Assembly: GCF_040833995.1 (NCBI RefSeq)
Contig: NZ_CP162137.1
Location: 1,577,001-1,641,000 of the forward strand
Direction: 5' to 3'
Source: Leptospira sp. WS58.C1
GTDB taxonomy: Bacteria > Spirochaetota > Leptospiria > Leptospirales > Leptospiraceae
DNA length: 64,000 bases
Positions 45,808 through 55,148 of the stretch are shown piece by piece. Made by a program: the position numbers and the translations under genes. Position 1 is the first letter of the stretch. Each line of letters begins with the position of its first letter. A model generated the notes under the pieces. It was given only the letters and a program-made list of their open reading frames with translations. It was not told the origin of the DNA and made no database searches.

Positions 45808-46208
45808 ATTTAAAAAGAATCTATATACTAACTGCTATTTTAATCTCAGCATTCGTTTTAAGCCTAGGTGTATTTGCTCAAGGGCAGAACGGTCTTGTGA
45901 TTAAGGACATCAAAAAGGGTACAGGAAAAGAGGCCTTCAATGGGTCTAACGTAACCGTTCATTATACTGGGTGGCTTACCAACGGAAAAAAATTTGATAG
46001 CTCCAAAGATAGAGGGACTCCCTTTCGTTTTGATTTGGGTGCTGGACAGGTGATCCGAGGTTGGGACAAAGGAGTCCAAGGTATGAAAGAAGGTGGGATC
46101 CGTAAATTGACCATCCCTCCTGAAATGGGCTATGGAAGTTCCGGAGCTGGTACAATCCCTCCGAATTCTACGCTGATTTTCGAAGTAGAATTGATCAAAG
46201 TTTACTGA
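45804..46208 (+). CDS. Exported FKBP-type peptidyl-prolyl isomerase
   Basis: The protein is 134 residues with a signal peptide of about 25 residues ending VFA. The FKBP domain is complete: VTVHYTGWLTNGKKFDSSKDRGTPF, then LGAGQVIRGWDKGVQGMKEGG and RKLTIPPEMGYGSSGAG, PPNSTLIFEVELI. It helps fold proteins outside the cytoplasm. Its ATG overlaps the RRM gene stop (ATGA), so the two are translationally coupled, though their sites of action differ. A hairpin follows at 46224. Confidence 0.93.
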   Translation: MNLKRIYILTAILISAFVLSLGVFAQGQNGLVIKDIKKGTGKEAFNGSNVTVHYTGWLTNGKKFDSSKDRGTPFRFDLGAGQVIRGWDKGVQGMKEGGIRKLTIPPEMGYGSSGAGTIPPNSTLIFEVELIKVY

Positions 46209-46223
46209 CATTTCTGTGTTAAT

Positions 46224-46260
46224 TCTGTTGCTTCTATTCTAACGGATCGGAAGCAACAGA
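46224..46260 (+). terminator. Hairpin after the FKBP gene
   Basis: TCTGTTGCTTC and GAAGCAACAGA form an 11-bp perfect stem around a 15-base loop, 16 bases after the stop. No T-run follows, so termination is likely but not certain. Confidence 0.5.
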
Positions 46261-46483
46261 TGAAAATATCACGATTTCACTGCAATTCACGACAAACCAG
46301 CATCTCGACTTATCCTGCTTATTCTTTTTTTTCCAAATTTGTAATATTTAAACAAGCTCTCTCTTCCCATTAACTATAAGAGCCTGATCGGAAGATCTAG
46401 GATTCTTGAAACCCGAAATCGAATACTATTCAATCACTTAGTTTTGGTACGGATGATAAAAAGAAAGAAGGAGGAGGAAGGTC

Positions 46484-48001
46484 TTGGATCAAAAAAACAC
46501 ACTAGCCGCTGCGTCTTCTTCCGAATATCGTACCCTATTCGAACACCAACCGTTAGCCGCCTTTTTGGTGGAACGAGATGGAACCATCACACTAGTAAAC
46601 CAGAAGTTCGAGGATATTTCCGGAAAGAAAAAATCAGAGATCGAAGGAAGAATGAGATGGTGCCATTTTGCGCATCCCGATGATAAGGAAAGCCTTCTGG
46701 ACGCATTCTTAGACAAATCTAAACATGAAATTCCTAGAGTGTTTTCCGCAAGGACAAGACTTCTTTCTACAAACGGATACAAAAAGGTATTTGTAAGAGC
46801 AAACCGGATCCCAACGGAAGAAGGCAGAGTTCTTGTTCAATTTCAAGAATTGGATGAGGAAGGTCTTCTCAAAGATTATTCATTGGAAGATTCGGACTAT
46901 CGCTGGCGTTCCTTTTTGCTGGAAGGAATGGATTTTGTGGTCATCATGGACCTGAACGGCAATGTATTATTCATAAATAGGACATTTACGGGAGTTCCCA
47001 CGGAAGAGATCCAGGGAAAAAATTTTTTTGAAGTATTAAAAACTTCTGATGCTTTAAAACTACAAGCAGTCATTACCCGAGTATTGAATACGGGAAATCC
47101 GGAAGCATTCGAAGAATGGAGCAGCTTCACAGGTAAACGAAGTCATTATTATATCAGGATCTCTCCGGTTACAAAACAAGGAGAGATCAGTGCGATCCTA
47201 CTTGCGATCTCAGACACCACCCAACAAAAAGAATCCGATTCGGATCGTTTGAGAAGGATGGAATCCCAAAGGCATAGACAAAAATTGGAAGCGCTTGGCA
47301 CCTTGGCGGCTGGAGTTGCCCACGAGATCAATAATCCCCTTACCGGCATTCTGAATTATGCCGAGATGGTTCGTACTCAGGTGGAAGAAAACGAATCTCT
47401 CTCCAAAAATATGGAAGTGATCATCCGCGAAAGCGAAAGAATTTCCGGAATCGTAAGAAGTTTATTAGGTTTTGCTCATAAAGAAGAAGGTATCAAGGCG
47501 TTTGTTTCTACCGGAGAAATTATGTATTCTTCCATTCAACTTTTGTTGCCATTCTTAGTCCGAGACGGGATCCGAATTGAAGGAATGGATCGTTTAGTGG
47601 ATGCTGATAGCGAAATTCCTTTGGTAGTAGGTGAGCCTCAAAAGTTAAAACAGGTTTTTCTAAATTTGATCACTAATGCAAGGGATTCTCTGAATGATAA
47701 GTATCCTTTTGAAACGGATCAAAAAAAGATCGAAGTGTCTCAGTCGATAATCGAAAGAGGAGATACCCGCTTCGTCAAGATCACGGTCAAGGATTGGGGA
47801 ATCGGAATCAGTGAAGAGAATATTAATCGTATTTTCGATCCATTTTTCACTACAAAGCCAACTACGGTCGGAACAGGGCTTGGGCTATCCGTTAGTTATG
47901 AAATCGTTCGTGAAATGGGTGGAGAGATAGAGGTTGAAAGTTCCGAGGAAGAATACGCTACATTTCATATCATGATCCCAGCTTCGGAAAAGATTTCTTG
48001 A
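46484..48001 (+). CDS. PAS-PAS sensor histidine kinase
   Basis: This 505-residue soluble kinase has two PAS domains (about 10-130 and 140-250), a HisKA domain with LGTLAAGVAHEINNPLTGILNY (about 265-330) and an HATPase (about 375-500: FLNLITNARDSL, WGIGISEENINRIFDPFFTTKP, GTGLGLSVSYEIVREMGG). The start is TTG at 46484 with a strong AGGAGGAGG region just upstream. No receiver domain is present and no response regulator lies beside it. The following SpoIIE phosphatase gene begins 36 bases later, suggesting one signalling unit. Confidence 0.9.
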   Translation: MDQKNTLAAASSSEYRTLFEHQPLAAFLVERDGTITLVNQKFEDISGKKKSEIEGRMRWCHFAHPDDKESLLDAFLDKSKHEIPRVFSARTRLLSTNGYKKVFVRANRIPTEEGRVLVQFQELDEEGLLKDYSLEDSDYRWRSFLLEGMDFVVIMDLNGNVLFINRTFTGVPTEEIQGKNFFEVLKTSDALKLQAVITRVLNTGNPEAFEEWSSFTGKRSHYYIRISPVTKQGEISAILLAISDTTQQKESDSDRLRRMESQRHRQKLEALGTLAAGVAHEINNPLTGILNYAEMVRTQVEENESLSKNMEVIIRESERISGIVRSLLGFAHKEEGIKAFVSTGEIMYSSIQLLLPFLVRDGIRIEGMDRLVDADSEIPLVVGEPQKLKQVFLNLITNARDSLNDKYPFETDQKKIEVSQSIIERGDTRFVKITVKDWGIGISEENINRIFDPFFTTKPTTVGTGLGLSVSYEIVREMGGEIEVESSEEEYATFHIMIPASEKIS

Positions 48002-48036
48002 CCTTGCTTTAGCTAAGGAGATACTTTTGATCTCCT

Positions 48037-49644
48037 ATGTCAGAAGCAGAGGAAAAATCTTCCGGATCGCGCACCCCCTTCAAATCCGCTTCTAGAAAAG
48101 ACGTAATTCGGATCTTAGAAAGAATTACGGACGCATTTTTGTCCCTGGATAGGGACCTTAAGATTTTATACGCCAATTTCGAAGCCGAAAAACTTCTGGA
48201 TATTATCCGAGAGAATTTAGTAGGCAGAAGATTACCCGAAATACTTCCTCAATTTAATTATAGCGCATTGTTCCCTGCGATGATCGAATCCATGCATACG
48301 GGACTCCCCAAGGACTTAGAGATCTTAGATCCGAAAGAAAATATTTGGTACGAGGTCCGTATCTTTCCTTCCGTCGAGGAGATTGCTGTATATCTGCGTG
48401 ATGTGACTTCCAGAAAAGAAGGAGAGGTAAAACTCAAAGAATCCGAAGAAAGACTTTCGGAACTTGTGAGAACTTCTTTGGATTCTATTTTATCCGTGAA
48501 CGAATCCATGGAAATCGTAATGATGAATCCGGCAGCCGAAAAATTGTTCGGATATTCTTCTTGGGAAGTGAACGGAAAGTCTTTGGAATTTTTACTCCCG
48601 AAAAGACGTAATAAACTTTTTTCTAAAGTGTTACGGAAGATAGGAGAAAGTTCCGACAGGGGAATTTTCGGTCCGTTTAGAGCCAAACGTAAGAATGGAT
48701 CGGAACCAATTTTAGAAGCTTCCGTTTCCAAAGTAAATACTTCCTCCGGAAAAGGATATACTCTGATACTTAGGGATATAACAGACAGGATTTCCATCCA
48801 AAAGAAGCTGAGAGGAACCGTAGAAGAACTAAAAACCGTGGATAGAGAAAGGTTGGACCTCCTACAAAATCTGGAAGCGGAAGTGGAATCGCGCTCCAAA
48901 GAGCTTACCAGATTTTATCGTTTGATGAAGGAAGAATTGAATCTGGCAAAAAAGGTCCAGAACAGTTTACTTCCACCGATCGATTATTCCATTCCGGGAG
49001 TTCAAACTTTTGTAAATTATCTTCCGGTAATGGAGGTAGGAGGGGATTGGTTCGATATATTCGAATTTCGTCCCGGTGTACTTAGGGTAATCTTGGCGGA
49101 TGCTACCGGGCACGGGGTACAGGCTGCGCTAGTCACGATGACAATCAAAGGTGTTTACGAACCGCTAAAATATCTGGCGGATTCTCCCTTGGAACTGATC
49201 AAGGGGATCAATACGGATTATTGTCGGAACTTTAAGAATTTACAGATGTACTTTTCCTGTTTTATCCTGGATGTGGATACGATCGAAAGAAAGATCCGAT
49301 TCGCATCCGGAGGTCATCCCGCACTCTTATGGAAATCCAAATCGGGAATTAACCTTCTGGAAAGAACAGGCTCTCTTCTGGGTTTGAACGCGAAAATGGA
49401 ATATTTGGAAGAAGAATTCGAATACTCGGAAGGAGATTCCATACTCATGTTAACCGATGGGATATTTGAAGAATTCGATTCGGAACAAAATCCATTCGGA
49501 GAAGAAAGAATAGAAAAAATTTTCAGAGAGTCCGGGCTAAGCGGGTTGGAATTACATTCTCAGATCATACGCGAAATGAAAGCCCATTTGGGAGATAAAG
49601 AACCCCAAGACGATATCACATTGATTTCTTTGAACTTAAGCTAA
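48037..49644 (+). CDS. PAS-PAS-SpoIIE (RsbU-like) serine phosphatase
   Basis: This 535-residue protein has two PAS domains (about 20-125 and 130-260), a coiled-coil stalk (about 262-310) and a PP2C/SpoIIE phosphatase domain (about 315-533) with VGGDWFDIFEF, ILADATGHGVQAALVTM, FASGGHPALLW, MLTDGIFEEFDSEQNPFGEERI and DDITLISL. These carry the aspartates that bind metal. RsbU-type enzymes dephosphorylate anti-sigma-factor antagonists. It may be controlled by the upstream kinase signal and precedes the Pgs genes by 42 bases. Confidence 0.9.
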   Translation: MSEAEEKSSGSRTPFKSASRKDVIRILERITDAFLSLDRDLKILYANFEAEKLLDIIRENLVGRRLPEILPQFNYSALFPAMIESMHTGLPKDLEILDPKENIWYEVRIFPSVEEIAVYLRDVTSRKEGEVKLKESEERLSELVRTSLDSILSVNESMEIVMMNPAAEKLFGYSSWEVNGKSLEFLLPKRRNKLFSKVLRKIGESSDRGIFGPFRAKRKNGSEPILEASVSKVNTSSGKGYTLILRDITDRISIQKKLRGTVEELKTVDRERLDLLQNLEAEVESRSKELTRFYRLMKEELNLAKKVQNSLLPPIDYSIPGVQTFVNYLPVMEVGGDWFDIFEFRPGVLRVILADATGHGVQAALVTMTIKGVYEPLKYLADSPLELIKGINTDYCRNFKNLQMYFSCFILDVDTIERKIRFASGGHPALLWKSKSGINLLERTGSLLGLNAKMEYLEEEFEYSEGDSILMLTDGIFEEFDSEQNPFGEERIEKIFRESGLSGLELHSQIIREMKAHLGDKEPQDDITLISLNLS

Positions 49645-49686
49645 TCTCAGTTGACCTAAGGACTTGTTTGGAAACACATTCTTTAC

Positions 49687-50877
49687 GTGTCCGAATTGCT
49701 AATATTATTTCCATTACTTCTAATTCTATTAGGATTCGGATTTGCAGAATATATTCTTCATATTTATAGAAGGAATAAGATCCCGATCCGAATTCATGTG
49801 AATGGTACTCGAGGAAAAAGTTCCGTCACTAGACTGATTGCATCCGGCTTGAAAAAGGGTGGATATCGGGTGCTTGCCAAAACAACAGGAACTGTTCCGA
49901 GACTTATATTACCGGACGGTTCCGAAAAAAATATTATCCGATACGGAGCCCCCAACATTTTAGAACAGAAGTTTGCGATCCAAGAAGCTGAAAAACAAGG
50001 TGTGGATGCGATCGTTTTAGAATGTATGGCCCTTGTCCCATTCAACCAGAAAGTTTCGGAAGAAAAATTAGTAAGGGCCACGCATTCAGTCATCACAAAC
50101 ATAAGAGAGGATCATCTGGAAATTATGGGTCCTGAAAAGAAGGACGTAGCTTTGGCTCTAAGCGGATCCATTCCGGAATCGAAGGTCTTATTTACTTCCG
50201 AAAAAGAATTTTTTCCTTTTTTCCAAGAAATAACAAAAAGGAAAAAGACTGAAATCATTCCCACTCATCCCGGAAAATATTCACATCTAAACTATATGCA
50301 AGGTTTTGCATATTATGAACATCCTGAAAATGTGATCCTTGCGCTGGAAGTCTGCGAGTCTTTAGGGGTAAAACCTGAGATTGCAATCCAAGGAATGTGG
50401 TCTCATTCTCCCGATTTAGGCGCTAGTTTTTTTGCAGAATACGATCTGGGAGAAAAAAAGATCGCATTTGCAAACGGTTTTGCGGCAAACGATCCCAGAT
50501 CTGCTGCAAGTATTTGGGAGAATGCCATCTTACGCTTCCCGGCATATTCATATAAAGTGGCTCTTGTCAATTGTAGAAAGGATAGACCGGAAAGATCCGA
50601 ACAAATGGCAAAAGAAATCCTATCTTGGAAGAAAAATTCTCCCGACCTAATTTTGATTGCCGGAGAAGAAACAGAAGTATTCCAAAAGACCTGTTTGAAA
50701 TTAAGTTCAGGAAATCCTAAAATGGAAAATCTGAAATCTATGAATGCGGGCGAAGTATTGGGATTTTTCAAAATATTTTTACCTTCTAATTCGATGATAG
50801 TCGGATTGGGGAACATAGGCGGTCTAGGCTTAGAACTTCTGGAACATTTAAAACAAACAGGAATGATGAAAGGATGA
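49687..50877 (+). CDS. pgsB: Poly-gamma-glutamate synthase subunit PgsB/CapB-like
   Basis: This 396-residue amide ligase-type protein has an N-terminal membrane segment (about 5-25), the ATP-binding GTRGKSSVTRLIA (about 40-52), and VDAIVLECMALVP followed by THSVITNIREDHLEIMG, the Mur-ligase-like core of PgsB/CapB. It would activate glutamate and extend the gamma-linked chain at the membrane. The start is GTG. pgsC begins 1 base after its stop, which confirms the unit. That the polymer is poly-gamma-glutamate is family inference. Confidence 0.88.
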   Translation: MSELLILFPLLLILLGFGFAEYILHIYRRNKIPIRIHVNGTRGKSSVTRLIASGLKKGGYRVLAKTTGTVPRLILPDGSEKNIIRYGAPNILEQKFAIQEAEKQGVDAIVLECMALVPFNQKVSEEKLVRATHSVITNIREDHLEIMGPEKKDVALALSGSIPESKVLFTSEKEFFPFFQEITKRKKTEIIPTHPGKYSHLNYMQGFAYYEHPENVILALEVCESLGVKPEIAIQGMWSHSPDLGASFFAEYDLGEKKIAFANGFAANDPRSAASIWENAILRFPAYSYKVALVNCRKDRPERSEQMAKEILSWKKNSPDLILIAGEETEVFQKTCLKLSSGNPKMENLKSMNAGEVLGFFKIFLPSNSMIVGLGNIGGLGLELLEHLKQTGMMKG

Positions 50878-50878
50878 T

Positions 50879-51343
50879 ATGGACTTATTAAGTGTTTCCA
50901 TAGGTATAGGACTAGGCATCAGTCTATTCTTTTCCGAATTTTTCGGGATCGCAGGTGGGTTGGTCGTTCCCGGCTACTTTGCTTTACAGCTCCAGAATCC
51001 GGTCAATATTCTTCTTACATTATCCGTAAGTTTGGGAGTTTTTGGCCTAGGGAAATTCATTTCAAAATTTGTAATATTGTATGGAAAAAGAAGGACGGCA
51101 ATCTTACTTTTACTTGGATTCGTTTTAGATGCGGTCGGCAACGAATGGATATTTCCTCGGATCTTTACGGAGGTTGTCCAGTTAGAATCGGAAGTAAGGG
51201 CGGTTGGCCATATTATTCCCGGTCTGATCGCCGTTTGGATGGATAGGCAAGGTTGGTTGGAAACTTTGGCGTCTTTACTCACGGCATCCGTGATCGTTCG
51301 TTTGATATTGATCCTATTTCTTGGAAAGGAGTTATTACCTTGA
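50879..51343 (+). CDS. pgsC: PgsC/CapC-like membrane subunit
   Basis: This 154-residue integral membrane protein has about five hydrophobic helices. It matches PgsC/CapC in size and shape, with FFGIAGGLVVPGYFALQL near residue 20 and GHIIPGLIAVWMDRQGW near 110. It pairs with PgsB to form the synthase complex. It starts 1 base after the pgsB stop and overlaps the pgsW start by 4 bases. Confidence 0.85.
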   Translation: MDLLSVSIGIGLGISLFFSEFFGIAGGLVVPGYFALQLQNPVNILLTLSVSLGVFGLGKFISKFVILYGKRRTAILLLLGFVLDAVGNEWIFPRIFTEVVQLESEVRAVGHIIPGLIAVWMDRQGWLETLASLLTASVIVRLILILFLGKELLP

Positions 51344-52452
51344 AGGGAATGTATTGGAATTCTTCTAATAAGTCCGTTCTATATTATTTGCTCTTAGTCG
51401 TATTTTCACTTTTTGGAATATTCTTAGTGGAATATTTTCTTTCCGAGAAAATTCAGCCCCACTATTCGGAAAAAATCGAAGCGGCAAAACTGACTGCTAA
51501 AGCGTTTCAAGAAATCAGGGAATACAAAGTATCGATAAACAAAAAGATAGATCCGGTTTCCGACCCATCCGATTCGGGATTGATCGGTGAATTTTTTACA
51601 GTTGTTACGAGCAATTTGGGATCGCTTAGGGCAAAACAAACTTCCATCAATCCCAACTTTGGAGCCTTAGTTTTGGAGTATCTCATCCAAGCCGGGGTCC
51701 AAAAGGGCGATACTGTCGCCGTTTCTCTGTCCGGATCTTTTCCCGCTTTGAATATAGCGGTATATTCCGCTGCGAAAGTTTTGGATCTGAAACTTGTGAT
51801 CATCTCCAGTTTAACTTCTTCCCAATGGGGCGCGAATGATCCTGATCTTTTATGGCCGGATATGGAGAAGAGACTCTATACCCGAGGAATTTTTCCCTAC
51901 ATCTCTTTGGCTTATAGTTGGGGAGGGATTGAGGACCAGGCGTTCGGGATCCCGAAAGAAGGGTCGAAGCTACTACAAAATTCCGCTTCCAAACATTCTC
52001 TCCCCATGCTCCAATCTAGGAATTACTCGGAAAGTCTGGAAGAACGGATGAATCTGTATTCCGCAGGGAGCCCCATTTCAGAATATAAAGCTTATATCAA
52101 TGTAGGTGGGGGAACAGTTTCCGTGGGAACTAAAAAGAACGAGGGAGAATTTTCAGCCGGATTGAATTTGAAACATCCCATCTCTCGACAGGGAAAAGAT
52201 TCCGTCATGAGGCGTTTTGCGAATGCGGGGATTCCGGTCATTCATTTGGTCCGAGTGGAAGAACTTGCGACCCAAAACGGATTTACGATCCAACCGAAAA
52301 AAATGCCGGAGCCCGGAGAGGGGAAAATATTTAAAAGATACGAATATGATCCTCGATTAGCCGCTGCGGTTTTAGTCGGAATATTCGTTTTACTTTATAT
52401 ATTTTTTAAAAGAGATCATTTTATAGAAGAAGATCGGGACGAATCTCTTTAA
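51340..52452 (+). CDS. PgsW-like poly-gamma-glutamate system protein
   Basis: The TTG at 51340 (overlapping the pgsC stop) is chosen because AAGGAG lies 8 bases upstream; ATG 51349 is an alternative. The 370-residue protein has a single N-terminal membrane helix (about 10-33), a large external domain with VAVSLSGSFPALNIAVYSAAKVLDLKLVIISSLTSSQWGAND, and a second helix near the C-terminus. This matches PgsW, a protein found with PgsB and PgsC in several spirochaetes and others. No pgsA/capA exporter-type gene follows within the window. The last 4 bases overlap a convergent hydrolase gene. Confidence 0.75.
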   Translation: MKGMYWNSSNKSVLYYLLLVVFSLFGIFLVEYFLSEKIQPHYSEKIEAAKLTAKAFQEIREYKVSINKKIDPVSDPSDSGLIGEFFTVVTSNLGSLRAKQTSINPNFGALVLEYLIQAGVQKGDTVAVSLSGSFPALNIAVYSAAKVLDLKLVIISSLTSSQWGANDPDLLWPDMEKRLYTRGIFPYISLAYSWGGIEDQAFGIPKEGSKLLQNSASKHSLPMLQSRNYSESLEERMNLYSAGSPISEYKAYINVGGGTVSVGTKKNEGEFSAGLNLKHPISRQGKDSVMRRFANAGIPVIHLVRVEELATQNGFTIQPKKMPEPGEGKIFKRYEYDPRLAAAVLVGIFVLLYIFFKRDHFIEEDRDESL

Positions 52453-53426
52453 AATTTCAGAAATTTTAGTATTTCTCGGTCTCTTTCCGTATCTTCCAAA
52501 AGTACGGATTCATAATGGTTTTTGTCTTTTAATTCGTAAATTTTCAGATTTTGGATCTTTTCTTTCATCCTCTCTATTGCGGAAGATGGTAATAGTTCGT
52601 CTCCCGGTTTGAAATTCGGTTTTAGGGCTCGGATCACAAGCACGGGACAATGTAATGAGGAGTAGGGCATGACCTTATTATCTTGGACAGTTTTGAAAAA
52701 TTCTTTTGGATTTTTCAAAAGTCTGGCAAAAATACCCGTCGGCTTCATGGCACCCCCCATGTTCTGTAGCTCGCTATCGATCACAAAGGGAGGAATAGAA
52801 CAAAGCACAGGTCCGTACAAAGTATCTCCTGGCATCAAGGAAGAAGAAAGTATTCCGACCGGTTCCAGTTCATACATTAAGAAATTTTGAATATTCTTAT
52901 TCCAGGCGGAAAGTAATGGGGACTTTTTCGCCTCTTGTAGATAAATTTCCTTACTAGGGATCCTTCTGCCTAAACGGGCTAATGAACCTTGTATCATAAG
53001 AAGATTGGAAATTTTACGTTTGATGGAAAGTTCTCCGCCTCCGTCTATCAATACCGCTTTTTCCAAAAAATCGGAGTACTTTTCCGCAAATCTGAGAGTG
53101 ATCCAGGCGCCTAAAGAATGGGAGAGAATGGAAATTTTAGAATATCCTAATATTGATGAAAGATCTTTTAGGTCCTGAGCATGTACTCTTGCGGAATATT
53201 CCTCTTTGGGCTTGTCCGAATTTCCTCTTCCGCGTAGATCATATACGATTACGGTGATCCCTTTTTTAGAAAGCCCTTCCGCGATCGGTTCGAAGTTTTT
53301 TAAATTTCCGGTCAGACCATGAACGCAGAAGAGCGGGACTTTTGATTTGCCGGGAAAGACCCGATAGGCGATTCGGATTCCGGAAGGTAGAGTCGCTATT
53401 TTGGAATCCGAACCGAATTGTAACAT
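52449..53426 (-). CDS. Alpha/beta hydrolase
   Basis: This 325-residue soluble hydrolase has the oxyanion block PLFCVHGLTGNLKNFEPIAEGL, YDLRGRGNSDKP and the elbow LSHSLGAW (nucleophile Ser104). An Asp in VLIDGGG and a late His in KDKNHYES complete a plausible triad. Substrate is unknown; the sequence resembles general esterase/lactonase members. It is the last gene of a three-gene minus-strand unit with the 99-aa protein and DUF445 protein. Confidence 0.85.
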   Translation of the reverse strand: MLQFGSDSKIATLPSGIRIAYRVFPGKSKVPLFCVHGLTGNLKNFEPIAEGLSKKGITVIVYDLRGRGNSDKPKEEYSARVHAQDLKDLSSILGYSKISILSHSLGAWITLRFAEKYSDFLEKAVLIDGGGELSIKRKISNLLMIQGSLARLGRRIPSKEIYLQEAKKSPLLSAWNKNIQNFLMYELEPVGILSSSLMPGDTLYGPVLCSIPPFVIDSELQNMGGAMKPTGIFARLLKNPKEFFKTVQDNKVMPYSSLHCPVLVIRALKPNFKPGDELLPSSAIERMKEKIQNLKIYELKDKNHYESVLLEDTERDREILKFLKF

Positions 53427-53436
53427 TCTGTAATAT

Positions 53437-53736
53437 TTAAGAGACTTCCGCTCCGAGTCGGATCAGAATATTCTCCAAATTTTTTTCCATTTCTTGTCGG
53501 AATGCTATATGTAGTAAAGCAATCTTTTCCCTTTTTTTGACGGCTGAAAATCCTTCCGCTTCCCTCTGCAATTTGAACCAGATCCTGGATTCACCCAATC
53601 CCGAAAATTTAATACAAAAATCGTCTTCTTTCAGATCGAATTTAGTGATCGCACCTAATTCTCCTCCGGAGATTGCTTTTGTCAATTTCCGGAGGAAAGA
53701 TTCTGGATCGGAACCTTCTACCTTAATCAGCTCCAT
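53437..53736 (-). CDS. Small hypothetical protein (99 aa)
   Basis: I do not recognise a family. The 99 residues are soluble and mixed alpha/beta, without motif or signal peptide. It starts 1 base after the upstream DUF445 stop and ends 10 bases before the alpha/beta-hydrolase start, so it is embedded in that operon and probably works with one of its neighbours. Confidence 0.65.
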   Translation of the reverse strand: MELIKVEGSDPESFLRKLTKAISGGELGAITKFDLKEDDFCIKFSGLGESRIWFKLQREAEGFSAVKKREKIALLHIAFRQEMEKNLENILIRLGAEVS

Positions 53737-53737
53737 A

Positions 53738-54973
53738 TTATACCGCGATCATGTAGATCCCTTGCACAAGACCTACGATCGCTCCTAAAACGGAACCGAT
53801 CAGGATAAGAACGTACTCGTCTTCTTGGAAAGCGGATCTTAAGATAGGTTCGAATTCTTCCGGTGGGAGATCTTTCATACGTTTGAACATATTATTCTCT
53901 ATGCTCATCGCTCTTCCCATATATGTTTCGAGTTTCGTAGAACTTCCTGCTAAGGAATCGCTTACTTTGCGGATGACTTCTTTTTTGGTATTTTCGAAAT
54001 CGGAATCTTCTCCCTTATTCTCCGCATCCAGTTGTCCGGATAAGTTCAGCCTGGCAGCGGCGGATTCCGTTTCCGCTTGGATAGTCTCTACCAAAGTCCT
54101 TGCGGCTCTTTTGTATAAGATCTCTTCTAATACGTTTCTTGCCGTGAGAACTTGGGTTGCGAATACGTTCGAATATTTTTTGGAAACTTCTTCCTGTCTT
54201 GCGATGAATAAACCTCTATATTTGATCGGTCCCAATCTTTTTTCGTAAAGAGGACGGAATATCATCGTGAGCGCCACCCAGTTGGTGATATATCCTACGA
54301 TCACTCCTTGGATGGGAAGCGTCCACCAGATAGGAAGATAATTCCAAAGCACTGCCTGGGCGATACCGAGTGCACCGCCGAGGGCCCAACCGCAATGTTC
54401 TATAAATTTGAATTCTTTAGAACCTACTTCCTCGAAGATGTTTACGATCCTTTCTACATTCGGTCCTGTAAGTTTACGCAAAACCAGGGATCTGAAATTG
54501 AAAACGGAGGATACGTTCTCCTTTACCTGGGTCATGATATTTTTCACCGTATGAGCGCATTTTTCTTGGACAGCTCTTACGATCTCTTCCCCATGCCCGT
54601 TCTCTAAATGTTTTCTTAAGACGGGATTGATATGATGAACGATTTCATGGGTTGCCGAAGGGATCAGATCATTTAATACAGGTTGGAATTCGGTCTCTAA
54701 TTGATCCGGATCTACTTTGGAGAAAAAATCCTCTACCTTGATCAGCCTTTCGGTCATGATATTCACCGATTTTAGGGCCAATTTCTGGGCCTTTTTCGGA
54801 ACGATCCCTTGCCATCCTAAATAAGGTGGAATCCCTACAAATTCCAACGGGTAGAAGGTCATTTTTAAGGCTACCACGTTGGTAAACCAACCTACGAATC
54901 CGTAGGTAAGGGGCATCATGAAGACCCCGATCAATTCTTTGGTTATAGTGATATTGAGGAAGGGCAAATCCAT
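53738..54973 (-). CDS. DUF445 family membrane protein
   Basis: ATG 54973 is preferred over GTG 55042 because the earlier residues do not resemble the family. The 411-residue protein starts with a membrane helix carrying PLTYGFVGWFTNVVALKMTFYPL, a second GYITNWVALTMIFRPLYEKR block near 230, charged helical segments, and a C-terminal hydrophobic segment (IGSVLGAIVGLVQGIYM). Two FTN/ITN-VAL-M-F-P blocks are the DUF445 signature. Function is unknown, though it is membrane-bound. It begins the three-gene unit and is divergent from a PAS kinase. Confidence 0.87.
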   Translation of the reverse strand: MDLPFLNITITKELIGVFMMPLTYGFVGWFTNVVALKMTFYPLEFVGIPPYLGWQGIVPKKAQKLALKSVNIMTERLIKVEDFFSKVDPDQLETEFQPVLNDLIPSATHEIVHHINPVLRKHLENGHGEEIVRAVQEKCAHTVKNIMTQVKENVSSVFNFRSLVLRKLTGPNVERIVNIFEEVGSKEFKFIEHCGWALGGALGIAQAVLWNYLPIWWTLPIQGVIVGYITNWVALTMIFRPLYEKRLGPIKYRGLFIARQEEVSKKYSNVFATQVLTARNVLEEILYKRAARTLVETIQAETESAAARLNLSGQLDAENKGEDSDFENTKKEVIRKVSDSLAGSSTKLETYMGRAMSIENNMFKRMKDLPPEEFEPILRSAFQEDEYVLILIGSVLGAIVGLVQGIYMIAV

Positions 54974-55148
54974 ATTTTCAATTCCTGTAGCGTGCGCTAT
55001 ACTATTCGGTTCTATTGCAAAGTCCTTTTCGACCCAATGCACTGCAAGTTATTTTTCCCAACTTTCTGGGAACTTTCCCGAAGGTTTTGAAAAAAGATTT
55101 TTCAGAGTCGAATAACTCTTGGAAATAGTGCTCTCCAGTTTTTAAATT

